Shown here: piece after piece, positions 1 through 8,869 of the stretch
Position numbering within the stretch: position 1 is the first letter of the stretch
Layout: the number at the start of each line of letters is the position of its first letter
Source of the DNA: Psychrobacillus sp. FSL K6-4046
GTDB taxonomy: Bacteria > Bacillota > Bacilli > Bacillales_A > Planococcaceae
NCBI RefSeq assembly: GCF_038624605.1
Contig: NZ_CP152020.1
Coordinates: forward strand, 124,001 to 188,000
DNA length: 64,000 bases
Direction: 5' to 3'
Program-made: the position numbers and the translations under genes
The notes under the pieces: model-generated
Seen by the model: the letters and a program-made list of their open reading frames with translations, nothing else
What the model was told of the DNA's origin: nothing
The model's database searches: none

Positions 1-33
1 AAACTAGGAGAGGATAGATTTAAAATAGGTATT

Positions 34-1389
34 TCAATTTACTGGTTGAAGTAGACTATTCAATGTCTGTTCGAACTGCCCACTAGGAACACCTAGAATA
101 TTATTTCCCGAGTAACCTTCGGGATCAACTATGGCCGGATCTGCCCCATACTCATACAATAGAGCTGTCAATTCGTAATTCTCATGATAAAAGGTGGCGG
201 TCAAAGCGTTGGAATAGAGATCCTTTGTATTAGGGTCTGCCCCAGCCTCAAGTAAAATTTCTGCCATCATAATGTCATTTAAATATACTGCTTGATGTAA
301 AGCAGTTGCCCCCTCTGTGTCTTTTTCTTCTAAATTTACCCCGCTAGCTATAAGCTCTCGCACCTTCGTATAGTCTCCATCCACGACTGCATTCATTAAT
401 GGAGTGTAATTGTAAGTGTCTTGGTCTGAAGGTGAAGAGCCTGTCTCTAGTGTTGACTCCTCCGAAGTTAAAGTATTTAACGCGGATTCATCCTCTAGCA
501 AGTCATCAGGAAAAATGCTTGCATAGGTAAGAGAGCCTGCCAGGACTATTCCTATAATCCCTAAATAACCAATGAATAAAATACCAAATAATGCGCCTAA
601 ACCAAGAGCGATTTTATTAGCATTCGTATAGTAGGTAGGAGTCCCTTCTACTTGCATAAAATGACCGACTGCTTGGACTCTTTTAGGAGTGGGTGGGTGG
701 GAGGATAAGACCTCACCAAGCCATGTGAAAACATTGGACTCTGTGGAAATTTGCTCTAAATAGGCATCCTCATTTACCTCTTTATATAGTTCCTTCCCAA
801 TACTTAAAATTGTTAGGCCACGCTTAGCAGCTGCACCATCTCTAATGAAGTAAGCTGCTTGACGATCACATGTATATTCACATGCACGACTATACGCCTG
901 GGAAAGGAACGGCACTAAACGAGCGGGTGTAATTAATATATTTTTCCAAATGTGATTTCGTTTAATATGTGTAAGCTCGTGAGCTATGATGAAATCTAGC
1001 TCTGCATCGCCTTGCTCCCTAGCAAGCTCAAATACCTCTGAATAGAGCACAACCATATTCTTTCCTAAAAACCGGGTTGCAAAAGCGTTAAAAGCACCTT
1101 CGGAGTGAACTACAAATATATCTGGTACTTTTTTTAAATTCATATCTTCAGACATACGAGTTATTCGTTCATAGACATCTGGAAACTGCCTTTGGCTAAC
1201 TCTGATACCATTTGATCGAATATAGCTAAGATTCATAAGATGTGCATATGTACTGATAAAAAATAAAACAAGAATGATTGCGATCCCAAAAATACTAGCT
1301 ATAGCTATAACGTAAATTAATAAACTAAATAGGATGCTTAAAATAAAATATGGCATTTCTTTTGTGGATCTTAATTGTTTGTCTGTCAT
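34..1389 (-). CDS. M48 family zinc protease fused to C-terminal ankyrin repeats
   Basis: Probable membrane zinc endopeptidase of the M48 (HtpX/Ste24-like) family with an ankyrin tail. Residues about 14-48 are a long hydrophobic stretch; HELTH at 137-141 is the zinc site and E171 in ACEYTCD the likely third ligand; a second hydrophobic block lies at about 259-292. Residues 326-420 contain three ankyrin-type repeats (TPLMNAV, TALHQAV, NALTATF with GADP turns). HtpX-like proteins normally end before such a region, so the fusion is unusual. The gene stands alone and diverges from the ABC importer genes. The substrate and the ankyrin partner are unknown. Confidence 0.85.
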   Translation of the reverse strand: MTDKQLRSTKEMPYFILSILFSLLIYVIAIASIFGIAIILVLFFISTYAHLMNLSYIRSNGIRVSQRQFPDVYERITRMSEDMNLKKVPDIFVVHSEGAFNAFATRFLGKNMVVLYSEVFELAREQGDAELDFIIAHELTHIKRNHIWKNILITPARLVPFLSQAYSRACEYTCDRQAAYFIRDGAAAKRGLTILSIGKELYKEVNEDAYLEQISTESNVFTWLGEVLSSHPPTPKRVQAVGHFMQVEGTPTYYTNANKIALGLGALFGILFIGYLGIIGIVLAGSLTYASIFPDDLLEDESALNTLTSEESTLETGSSPSDQDTYNYTPLMNAVVDGDYTKVRELIASGVNLEEKDTEGATALHQAVYLNDIMMAEILLEAGADPNTKDLYSNALTATFYHENYELTALLYEYGADPAIVDPEGYSGNNILGVPSGQFEQTLNSLLQPVN

Positions 1390-1426
1390 ATTAACCCCCT
1401 CTTTCTTATTTTAAAATTACCAAAAT

Positions 1427-1453
1427 CTACATTTTAAGTCAATTTCAATGTAG
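1427..1453. promoter_or_regulatory. Inverted repeat CTACATT/AATGTAG in divergent intergenic region
   Basis: Arms at 1427-1433 and 1447-1453 are perfect complements, in the 121-bp gap between the divergent protease and ABC permease genes. A similar pair (4361-4368 and 4393-4400) precedes the YqxD gene. Possible operator; function is inference. Confidence 0.3.
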
Positions 1454-1510
1454 GTGTGGTCACACATTTTCCCCATTCGACATATTATTTTTAGAAAGAG
1501 GTGGTGAAAG

Positions 1511-2338
1511 ATGCGCGATGAAAATGGGCTCGTGGATAGCGACTACGATCCCTATGAAACGGAACAAAAGGAATGGAAAAAGCAACAACTAAAAGAACGT
1601 GGTAAGCAGCTTTTAACAATTACTTCACCAATACTCATCTTAATCTTGTGGGAGGTCTTCTCACGAACGGGCATTTTAGATATACGCTTTTTCCCTCCTC
1701 CTACTGCAATAGTTTCGACATTTTTTGAGCTTGCTACAAGTGGGTTACTATGGACTCATGTATCAGTCTCTCTTTACCGAATTGCAATGGGTTTCCTACT
1801 CGGTGTAATTCCAGGTGTAATCATAGGGCTGTTAATGGGATTGTATGCTCCTATTCGACACTTTATATCCCCTATAGTAATGGCATTTATGCCGATTCCA
1901 ACATTAGCTTTAATGCCAATCATCATTATCCTTTTTGGTATTGGAGATTTTTCAAAGGTAGTTACTATTGCTGGGAGTGTATTTTTTCCTGTCGTTATTA
2001 ATACAGTGGCTGGTGTTTTGAACATAGATAGGGTACATCTAGATGTAGCCAAAAACTATGGTGCAAGTCCAAAGGATTTCTTTTTGAAAATTGCTTTCCC
2101 GGGTGCCTTGCCAGTTATGCTAGAAGGTATTCAAATGGGGCAGGCAATAGCTTTGTTAACAATCGTTGCCGCAGAAATGATGGGGGCAACCTCTGGTATC
2201 GGTTATTTAATCTGGACCTCTTATAAGGCATTCATGTTGAAGGAAATGTTCGTTGGTTTAGTGCTCATTTCTTTTTTTGGGTTTCTTTTTTCCCTTCTCC
2301 TACGTGGACTGCAAAAGAGAATTGTCCCATGGAGGTGA
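1511..2338 (+). CDS. ABC transporter permease, SsuC/ThiX-type (NMT1-family importer)
   Basis: Inner-membrane permease of a nitrate/sulfonate/taurine/thiamine-precursor type importer. After a charged N-terminus of about 30 residues there are roughly six membrane segments, and the cytoplasmic coupling loop reads KNYGASPKDFFLKIAFPGALP, a normal EAA loop. The start follows an AGAGGTGGTG ribosome binding site. First gene of a three-gene operon (5-bp gap to the ATPase). The substrate cannot be told from this protein; no TPP riboswitch or T-box was seen in the short leader, so a thiamine-precursor role is possible but unproven. Confidence 0.88.
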   Translation: MRDENGLVDSDYDPYETEQKEWKKQQLKERGKQLLTITSPILILILWEVFSRTGILDIRFFPPPTAIVSTFFELATSGLLWTHVSVSLYRIAMGFLLGVIPGVIIGLLMGLYAPIRHFISPIVMAFMPIPTLALMPIIIILFGIGDFSKVVTIAGSVFFPVVINTVAGVLNIDRVHLDVAKNYGASPKDFFLKIAFPGALPVMLEGIQMGQAIALLTIVAAEMMGATSGIGYLIWTSYKAFMLKEMFVGLVLISFFGFLFSLLLRGLQKRIVPWR

Positions 2339-2343
2339 GTTAA

Positions 2344-3123
2344 ATGAGCGGAAAAGTTAAAATTTCCATTGATAATCTTACGAAGATTTTCTATAAAAAA
2401 AGTAATAGTGTTACAGCTATAAAGGATATTTCTCTGCAGGTAGAGGAAGGAGAATTTATCTGTCTAGTTGGACCAAGTGGATGTGGAAAGACAACTCTTT
2501 TACGCATCCTTGCGGGACTAGAAACTCCGAGCTCTGGCTCCTTTTTAATTGCATCGGAAGCAGGGGAACGTCCGCTACAGTCTATGGTGTTTCAAGAAAA
2601 AGGGGTTATTCCTTGGCTGACCGTTGAAGAGAATGTTGCTTTTGGTTTAAAAATGAGGCACCTTCCAAAGGAATACGTTAAAAAGCAAACCGACTACTAC
2701 TTAAAAAAGGTAGGTTTAAGTAAGTTTTCTTCGCTTTATCCAAAAGAGCTTTCTGGAGGGATGAAGCAACGGATTAGTATTGCTAGGGCTTTTGCCAATG
2801 ATCCAGAAATTTTGTTAATGGATGAGCCATTTGCTGCCTTGGATGAACAAAACAAATTCATATTGCAGGAAGAGTTACTATCAATTTGGTCCGAAAACAA
2901 AAAGACCGTTTTATTTATCACTCATAGTATTGATGAGGCTTTGTTGCTGAGTGACCGTATCGTGTTATTGAGCTCTCATCCAGGTGAGATTGTAAGTGAG
3001 ATAAAAGTTCCATTGCCAAGACCCCGTACAATGGAGCAGGTTAGGGCAAATGCAGAAATGGCGGAACAGTTTATAACGATTTGGAATCATTTACAGCAAG
3101 AAGTTCAAAAATCGAGAAAATAA
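2344..3123 (+). CDS. ABC transporter ATP-binding protein, SsuB/TauB-type
   Basis: Cytoplasmic ATPase that powers the NMT1-type importer. Walker A GPSGCGKTT at 43-51, Q-loop QEKGVIPW, signature LSGGMKQR, Walker B ILLMDEPFAALD and a switch histidine in LFITHS are all present, so it should be active. Length 259 aa is normal for SsuB/TauB/ThiZ proteins. It lies between the permease (5-bp gap) and the substrate-binding lipoprotein (12-bp gap containing an AAAGGAGG site). The substrate is set by the partner lipoprotein and is unknown. Confidence 0.92.
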   Translation: MSGKVKISIDNLTKIFYKKSNSVTAIKDISLQVEEGEFICLVGPSGCGKTTLLRILAGLETPSSGSFLIASEAGERPLQSMVFQEKGVIPWLTVEENVAFGLKMRHLPKEYVKKQTDYYLKKVGLSKFSSLYPKELSGGMKQRISIARAFANDPEILLMDEPFAALDEQNKFILQEELLSIWSENKKTVLFITHSIDEALLLSDRIVLLSSHPGEIVSEIKVPLPRPRTMEQVRANAEMAEQFITIWNHLQQEVQKSRK

Positions 3124-3135
3124 AGGAGGAAAGTT

Positions 3136-4215
3136 GTGAAGAAACGCTGGTTCATACTATTTGCATCTATTGTTCTTTTACTAGGTGCTTGTAGTCCAAA
3201 AGAAGAAGGAACTGACAATGTAAATGATGAAGTAAGTAAGGATAACCCTTCTGGAGACTTGGCACCGCTAAATAAGAAAGTAAAAGTAATTATAGCGGAA
3301 GACGGGGCTGCCTCTGGAGCAGGTTTTTACATTGCAAAAGAAAAAGGTTATTTTGAGGACTACAATATTGAAGTAGAGTTTGCGCAATTTGCAAATAGTG
3401 ATGAAATGCTTCCTGCACTTGCTTCGGGAGACGTGGATATTGCCGGTGGGGTTTCAACTGCTTCATTTTTTAATGCCATTGCCCAAGGGATTGACGTAAA
3501 AATTATTGCAGACAAGGGACACAATGTGCCAGGTAAGTCGTATTTCTCATTCGTCATTGGAAACCACATGAAGGATGTCATCAAGGAGTATAAGGATTTT
3601 GAAGGAAAGCGTATTGCTGTTTCCTCTAAAAACTCGATTGATGAATTTATCTTTTTAGAAATGCTGAAGCATGCAGGATTAACACCTGAGGATGTAGAGT
3701 TTGTATTACTTGGAGACTTTGGAAGCATGCTAGGGGCGATTGAAAATGGTTCGATAGATGCCGCACTTCAAATTGAACCACTAATCGCCCAAGGGATTGA
3801 AAACGGATTTCATGAGCGCTTTGGAGACGCTACGGATTATGCACCGGAATCTCAAATCGCGATGGTTTTAGGTTCTCCTCAATTTATGAGTGAGGAACAA
3901 GATGTTTCGCTCCGATTCATGGCGGCCTATTTAAAGGGTGTCCGGGATTATAATGATGCATTTATAAAGGGTGAAGGAAAAGCTGAAATCATTGAAATTA
4001 TGACAAAGTATACTTCACTAAAAGATCCAGTGTTATGGGAAAAAGTATTTGTTACAGGCTTAGATCCTAATGGAAAAATGTTTTTAGATGACGTGTTAAA
4101 GCAATATGACGTATATAAAGAAAATGGAGCAATTAGCGGTGACGTTGACTTTGATAAAGCGGTGGATACATCTATAACAGAAAAAGCAGTGGAGATATTA
4201 GGTGAATATAAGTAA
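3136..4215 (+). CDS. ABC importer substrate-binding lipoprotein, NMT1/SsuA family
   Basis: Surface-anchored solute receptor. The GTG start follows TAAAGGAGG; a signal peptide ends in lipobox LLGAC, and an acidic linker precedes the receptor fold. The stretch GAASGAGFYIAKEKGYF, then LASGDVDIAGG, is typical of NMT1/THI5-like and SsuA-like proteins that bind small sulfonates, pyrimidines or similar compounds. Third gene of the operon, closed by a hairpin at 4227-4258. Which ligand it binds is not visible; HMP/thiamine precursor or sulfonate are the family precedents. Confidence 0.88.
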   Translation: MKKRWFILFASIVLLLGACSPKEEGTDNVNDEVSKDNPSGDLAPLNKKVKVIIAEDGAASGAGFYIAKEKGYFEDYNIEVEFAQFANSDEMLPALASGDVDIAGGVSTASFFNAIAQGIDVKIIADKGHNVPGKSYFSFVIGNHMKDVIKEYKDFEGKRIAVSSKNSIDEFIFLEMLKHAGLTPEDVEFVLLGDFGSMLGAIENGSIDAALQIEPLIAQGIENGFHERFGDATDYAPESQIAMVLGSPQFMSEEQDVSLRFMAAYLKGVRDYNDAFIKGEGKAEIIEIMTKYTSLKDPVLWEKVFVTGLDPNGKMFLDDVLKQYDVYKENGAISGDVDFDKAVDTSITEKAVEILGEYK

Positions 4216-4226
4216 AGATTCAATAT

Positions 4227-4258
4227 AAAAGGTATGGAAGAATATATCCATGCCTTTT
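4227..4258 (+). terminator. Hairpin terminator after NMT1-type ABC operon
   Basis: Arms 4227-4238 and 4247-4258 (AAAAGGTATGGA/TCCATGCCTTTT, one G-U pair) sit 11 bp after the stop codon. The T-run is short, so efficiency is uncertain. Confidence 0.65.
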
Positions 4259-4426
4259 GATTTATATAATAATTGGAAACTTTTAAAAACTAATTGCCAA
4301 ATACAACTAAATTATTCATTTTGATAACTGCGTGGTAAAAAAGCCTTTGTATTGCAACCTCCTACATTCATAAAAATATTCTTTTAGTATACAATGTAGG
4401 ATATATAGCTGATAGGGGTGCTCAAA

Positions 4427-4879
4427 ATGGTGAATGTACTAGTAGATGCGGACGGCTGTCCTGTCGTGGATTTAACGATTGATATCGCAAAACAGTTCGA
4501 TTTGAAGGTAACGTTGTTATGCGACACTGCACATTATATGCAGAGGGAAGGTGCTGAAACAGTCATGGTTTCGAAAGGCGCGGATGCTGTAGACTTTGTG
4601 CTCGTTAATAAAGTGAATAAGGGCGACATTGTTGTCACCCAGGATTATGGTCTTGCAGCCATGGTTTTAGCTAAGCGAGGCTATGCAATAGACCAAAATG
4701 GAAGATGGTATACACCAGAGAATATAGACCAGCTATTAGAGAGTAGACATATATCCAAAAAAATAAGACAAGCAGGTGGCCGAATGAAGGGACCACGAAA
4801 ACGTCAAAAAGAAGACAATGAGAAATATGAAATTCATTTTAAAAGACTTTGTGAAAAAGTTTTGAAGCAACAGATTTAA
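4427..4879 (+). CDS. yqxD: YaiI/YqxD family protein (DUF188)
   Basis: Conserved cytoplasmic protein of the YaiI/YqxD (DUF188) family, about 150 aa as is usual. The N-terminal VNVLVDADGCPV motif and the later DIVVTQDYGLA stretch give a PIN-like acidic pocket, suggesting a nuclease-type fold, but no activity is established. An ATG at 4427 is preferred over the GTG at 4418 because AGGGGTG lies six bases before it. The gene ends four bases into the convergent phosphodiesterase gene. Confidence 0.9.
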   Translation: MVNVLVDADGCPVVDLTIDIAKQFDLKVTLLCDTAHYMQREGAETVMVSKGADAVDFVLVNKVNKGDIVVTQDYGLAAMVLAKRGYAIDQNGRWYTPENIDQLLESRHISKKIRQAGGRMKGPRKRQKEDNEKYEIHFKRLCEKVLKQQI

Positions 4880-5742
4880 TTTTGTGTACGATCTATTATT
4901 TCTAAAGCAACGTTAGGAGCATCTGCGAATATACCATCAGCCTTGTAGAGCAAGGCTTTTTTTATATCTGCTTCTCCTATCAAGGAAAACAGGTGTACCT
5001 TCAACCCATTTTCATGTGCTTCATGGACAAAGGTTCCATCTACAGCATTCACGTTGACGCCAATTCCACTTGCATAGGTTTTTAGGCTTTTCATTTCCTG
5101 GTTGGTAAATTTAGCCTCCTCTTTATTACCGAGCAGTTGGATAAGGGGGATGCTTGGTTCAAGCTCATGAAATTCTATTAGGCTAGCACGGTTGAAGGAT
5201 TGGACGATTACTTTTGGTACATCTTCTTCGTGATTTAATAAGTTATATTCTTCTAACAAAGCAAGCAATTCCTCCTCCATTTCCTCATATATTTTTGGGG
5301 ATTTCATTTCAATGTAGTAGTTGACTCTATCTCCAAAATTATCAAATATTTCTCTTAATGTAGGAACTCGTGCCTTTTCAAATGCAGTATTGGCGAAATC
5401 TGGATATTTATCATTAAACCATTTCCCGGCATTCAACTTTTTTAATTCCTCTAATGTGTAATCTTTGACTAACCCTTCACCTTCAGTAGTGCGGTCTACT
5501 GTTTCATCATGCATAGCAACTAATACTCCATCTTTCGTCATTTGTAAGTCAATTTCAATATAAGTAGCTCCTAGCTGCTCAGCAACCTCATAAGCGACCA
5601 TTGTATGCTCTGGTGCATAAGTAGATGCTCCTCTATGCGCGATGATAAAAAACTCTTCTGAAGCAATGGGCGTCACTTCTTTCCCTACACATCCACTAAC
5701 AAACAAAACAAATATAAGTAGGATTATTTGATATTTACGCAT
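4876..5742 (-). CDS. Glycerophosphodiester phosphodiesterase, lipoprotein
   Basis: Hydrolyses glycerophosphodiesters, the deacylated forms of phospholipids, to glycerol-3-phosphate plus an alcohol outside the cell. The ATG at 5742 is chosen because GGAGGA lies seven bases upstream; a longer TTG start at 5757 would swallow that site. Signal peptide with lipobox VSGC (Cys18). Catalytic and metal residues of the GDPD TIM barrel are visible: H36-R37, E63 and D65 in YIEIDL, H78. It diverges from ugpCAEB, which should import the glycerol-3-phosphate or the intact diester. TTTACA-like repeats in front may be PhoP sites. Confidence 0.93.
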   Translation of the reverse strand: MRKYQIILLIFVLFVSGCVGKEVTPIASEEFFIIAHRGASTYAPEHTMVAYEVAEQLGATYIEIDLQMTKDGVLVAMHDETVDRTTEGEGLVKDYTLEELKKLNAGKWFNDKYPDFANTAFEKARVPTLREIFDNFGDRVNYYIEMKSPKIYEEMEEELLALLEEYNLLNHEEDVPKVIVQSFNRASLIEFHELEPSIPLIQLLGNKEEAKFTNQEMKSLKTYASGIGVNVNAVDGTFVHEAHENGLKVHLFSLIGEADIKKALLYKADGIFADAPNVALEIIDRTQN

Positions 5743-5761
5743 AAGTTTATCCTCCAAGAAC

Positions 5762-5806
5762 TGTAAACTTTTTGTATAAAATTAAATATTCTGTAAATAT
5801 TGTAAA
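5762..5806 (-). promoter_or_regulatory. TTTACA-like repeats upstream of phosphodiesterase gene (possible Pho box)
   Basis: Read on the minus strand, TTTACA occurs at 5806-5801, 5797-5792 and 5767-5762, with TATACA at 5778-5773. PhoP boxes in Bacillus are TTAACA-like repeats every 11 bp; only one pair here has that spacing, and the cluster is very close to the start codon. Suggestive only. Confidence 0.3.
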
Positions 5807-5861
5807 TTTCTTTGATTTAGAATATTCTTTTTAGTAATATGGTGAAGAAAAGATTACATAG

Positions 5862-5904
5862 CTATGGAAAAATGGTAAAAAACATATTTTACTAGCTTCC
5901 ATAG
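5862..5904. promoter_or_regulatory. Inverted repeat upstream of ugpC
   Basis: Outer arms CTATGGAA (5862-5869) and TTCCATAG (5897-5904) enclose inner complementary TAAAA/TTTTA tracts, forming a long imperfect hairpin about 60 bp before the ugpC start. It may be an operator or leader hairpin for the ugp operon. Confidence 0.35.
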
Positions 5905-5963
5905 TAAAATCTATAAACTTGATGCCTAGGTAACATAATCGATTAGAGAATGGGGGAAATCTT

Positions 5964-7094
5964 TTGAAGCGAGTAGAGTTGATTGATATCTCTAAATCAT
6001 ACGACAAACAATCTAACGTTATTTCTAATATTAACGTAACGATTGAACCAGGGGAATTCTTTGTGCTTGTTGGTCCATCGGGGTGTGGAAAAAGTACAAT
6101 GCTTCGTATGATTGCGGGATTAGAAGAGATAACAGGAGGAGTGCTCAAGATTGGTGAGCAGGAAGTGAATGATTTACCTCCAAGTAAGCGTGATTTATCT
6201 ATGGTATTCCAGAACTATGCTTTATACCCGCATCTTTCGGTAGAAGAAAATATTCAATTTGGTCTGCATGTAAAAAAAATCTCTAAAGAAGAACGTAACA
6301 ATCGAACAATAGAGGTTGCTCAAATGCTAGGGCTTTCTGATTACTTAAAACGTAAGCCAAGAGAACTTTCCGGTGGACAAAGACAACGAGTTGCTCTTGC
6401 CCGAGCTATTGTAAACCAAGCTCCAATTTGTCTAATGGACGAACCATTATCTAACTTAGATGCTAAGCTTCGTGCACACATGAGATCTGAAATTAGACAA
6501 ATCCAGCGCAGACTTGGAATTACTATGATTTATGTAACGCATGATCAAATTGAGGCGATGACAATGGGTGATCGCATTATGATTCTACATGAAGGATCTA
6601 TCCAACAGATAGGTAAACCAATTGATATTTATAATAATCCAGCCAATCCTTTTGTGGCTACCTTTATTGGTTCACCTCCTATGAATATTGCTGAAGGCAT
6701 AGGAAGTAAAGAACAGCGTGCTATTGTGTTAAATGATTTAATTACTATTTCCGTACCAGATGAGGACGCACACTACCTGACAGACAAAGTTATTGTTGGT
6801 ATTCGTCCGGAGCATATAAAAGCAGCGACTAAGGATTCGACCGCTGAGGAAAAGGTATTTGTAGAAATTGTAAATGTAGAAATTTTAGGAAATGAAACTG
6901 TATTTTCATTTACGTTGAATGATCAGCAATGGCAAGTGAAATGGAGCGGCCAATGGCAGATAGCTGTCGGTGATAAAATACCAGTCATCATGAACTATGA
7001 TTCCTTTTGCTTCTTTGATAGCGTAACAAAGGAGATTATTAAAAAACCTTCTGATGTAGAAAACCATGTATTTGGTAAAGAGGTATTTGTATGA
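5964..7094 (+). CDS. ugpC: Glycerol-3-phosphate ABC importer ATPase, UgpC/MsmX-like
   Basis: ATPase of a CUT1-family importer, here with glycerol-3-phosphate or glycerophosphodiester permeases. Walker A GPSGCGKST at 37-45, signature LSGGQRQR, Walker B LMDEPLSNLD and switch THDQIEA are intact; a TOBE-type regulatory region follows from about residue 240. The start is TTG after TGGGGGAA. It overlaps ugpA by four bases (ATGA), so translation is coupled. In Bacillus one MsmX protein often serves several importers; a dedicated ATPase inside the operon suggests this system is self-contained. Confidence 0.9.
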   Translation: MKRVELIDISKSYDKQSNVISNINVTIEPGEFFVLVGPSGCGKSTMLRMIAGLEEITGGVLKIGEQEVNDLPPSKRDLSMVFQNYALYPHLSVEENIQFGLHVKKISKEERNNRTIEVAQMLGLSDYLKRKPRELSGGQRQRVALARAIVNQAPICLMDEPLSNLDAKLRAHMRSEIRQIQRRLGITMIYVTHDQIEAMTMGDRIMILHEGSIQQIGKPIDIYNNPANPFVATFIGSPPMNIAEGIGSKEQRAIVLNDLITISVPDEDAHYLTDKVIVGIRPEHIKAATKDSTAEEKVFVEIVNVEILGNETVFSFTLNDQQWQVKWSGQWQIAVGDKIPVIMNYDSFCFFDSVTKEIIKKPSDVENHVFGKEVFV

Positions 7095-8026
7095 CAGTAG
7101 TGAAATCAAATCATGTAACTGCTGTTAGGTCTAAGCAAAAGAAAGGTTTCTGGAAGCGCTCACTAAATGCCCGAACAGCTCTATTATATTTATTGCCATC
7201 TATTATCTTATTTTCCGTTTTTGTTTTTTATCCAATGTTTCGCACCATTTATTTAAGCTTTTTCTTAACCAACCAAGCAGGAGAGGCTGCAGTGTTTGTT
7301 GGTCTGGAAAACTATGCTTATTTGCTTGAATCGTCTGCTTTTCTAAACAGTATAAAGGCGACATTCCTATTTGTACTATATACAGTGCCTACTGGAATTA
7401 TTATTGCGCTAGGCCTCGCATTACTTGCCAATGAAAAGCTAAGAGGAATTGGTTTCTTTCGTACAATCTATGCTTCCACTATGGGGGTTTCCGTAGCAGC
7501 TTCCTCCGTTGTGTGGCTATTCTTATTCCACCCAAGTATTGGGATGTTCAACAAAGTGCTTGCCATATTGAATCTTCCACAAGTCGAGTGGCTTCTAGAT
7601 CCAACATGGGCTTTGCTGTCGGTGTCTTTAACAACGATTTGGTTGAACACTGGCTTCTGCTTCCTCATATTGCTAGGGGGACTACAAAATATTGATGAGC
7701 ACTTATATGAAAGTGCTCGTATTGACGGAGCAAGCTATTGGTATCGTTTGAGAAGAATCACTATACCAATGCTCTCTCCCACCTTATTTTTTATTATTAC
7801 CATCTCTCTCATCAATGCGTTTCAAACGTTTGGACAGGTGGATATCTTAACAAAGGGCGGGCCATCCCAATCCACTAACTTAATCGTGTATTCCATTTAT
7901 CGAGAGGCCTTTGTTAACGCTCAATTTGGTACTGCAAGTGCTCAAGCAGTGTTCTTATTTATATGTATTTTACTCGTTACAATTTTACAGTTTAAGCTAG
8001 GGGAAAAGAAGGTGCATTACCAATGA
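7091..8026 (+). CDS. ugpA: Glycerol-3-phosphate ABC importer permease UgpA
   Basis: First of two MalF/MalG-like permeases of the importer. A basic cytoplasmic N-terminus is followed by six membrane segments; the coupling loop ESARIDGASYWYRLRRITIP is a canonical EAA loop that docks on the ATPase. Length 311 aa is normal for UgpA. Overlaps both neighbours by four bases (ATGA), showing a tightly coupled ugpC-A-E-B operon. Confidence 0.9.
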   Translation: MTVVKSNHVTAVRSKQKKGFWKRSLNARTALLYLLPSIILFSVFVFYPMFRTIYLSFFLTNQAGEAAVFVGLENYAYLLESSAFLNSIKATFLFVLYTVPTGIIIALGLALLANEKLRGIGFFRTIYASTMGVSVAASSVVWLFLFHPSIGMFNKVLAILNLPQVEWLLDPTWALLSVSLTTIWLNTGFCFLILLGGLQNIDEHLYESARIDGASYWYRLRRITIPMLSPTLFFIITISLINAFQTFGQVDILTKGGPSQSTNLIVYSIYREAFVNAQFGTASAQAVFLFICILLVTILQFKLGEKKVHYQ

Positions 8027-8835
8027 GAATACTAAAGCGCTCCATCGTGTATTTTTTATTAATCGTTACTGCACTGATTATGTTTTTCCCGATTATCTAT
8101 GCCTTGATGGTGAGCTTCATGACGGGAGGCGAAATTTTACAAGGAAAATTCTTGCCTTCTTCTTTTAGCTTTGATAATTATGTGAAGGTGTTTGATCGAT
8201 TGCCTCTATTAAACTATTTGATTAACAGTTTCATTGTTTCGTTCGGGGTTATGCTTGGACAGCTGGTCGTATGTAGTTTAGCGGCCTATGCCTTTGTCTT
8301 TATCCCATTCAAAGGAAGGGACTTTGTATTTTTCCTTTTTATCTCCACGATGATGATTCCATGGGAAGCAACAATGATTCCCAATTTCTTTACCATTCAA
8401 AATCTAAACTGGCTTAACACATACCAAGGGATGACACTACCGTTTTTTGCCTTAGCCTTCGGGACATTTTTACTTAGACAGCATTTCAAAACAATACCGA
8501 AGGAGCTGCATGAGGCATCTCAGATTGCAGGGCTCAGTAGATTTGCGTTTTTTGTTCGTGTCATCTTGCCGGTTTCTAAAACTAGTTTAGTAACATTAGG
8601 AGCATATGGTTTCTTAACGACTTGGAATATGTACCTTTGGCCTTTATTGGTTACAACCAACAATTCCGTAAGAACCGTACAAATTGGCTTGAAACAGCTC
8701 CAGTCACAAGAGGTTGCAACAGAATGGGGGGTGGTTATGGCAGGGGTAATCGTTGTTATTATTCCAACACTACTACTATTGTTTTTAGGTCAAAAGCAAT
8801 TGCAAAAAGGGTTAACGCAAGGGGCTCTAAAATAA
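8023..8835 (+). CDS. ugpE: Glycerol-3-phosphate ABC importer permease UgpE
   Basis: Second CUT1-type permease, pairing with UgpA to form the membrane channel. Six membrane segments; coupling loop ELHEASQIAGLSRFAFFVRV near residue 165. Length 270 aa fits UgpE. It starts inside the end of ugpA and is followed by ugpB after a 34-bp gap. Assignment to glycerol-3-phosphate rather than a sugar rests on the divergent phosphodiesterase lipoprotein and on the UgpB-like receptor. Confidence 0.9.
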   Translation: MRILKRSIVYFLLIVTALIMFFPIIYALMVSFMTGGEILQGKFLPSSFSFDNYVKVFDRLPLLNYLINSFIVSFGVMLGQLVVCSLAAYAFVFIPFKGRDFVFFLFISTMMIPWEATMIPNFFTIQNLNWLNTYQGMTLPFFALAFGTFLLRQHFKTIPKELHEASQIAGLSRFAFFVRVILPVSKTSLVTLGAYGFLTTWNMYLWPLLVTTNNSVRTVQIGLKQLQSQEVATEWGVVMAGVIVVIIPTLLLLFLGQKQLQKGLTQGALK

Positions 8836-8869
8836 CAGTTGTTCCAAACTAAAAAAAGAGGTGTATGAC

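Noticed and set aside
1390-1510. TPP riboswitch before NMT1-type importer
   Set aside because: The leader is only about 120 bp and lacks the conserved CTGAGA and ACCTGA blocks of the thi element.
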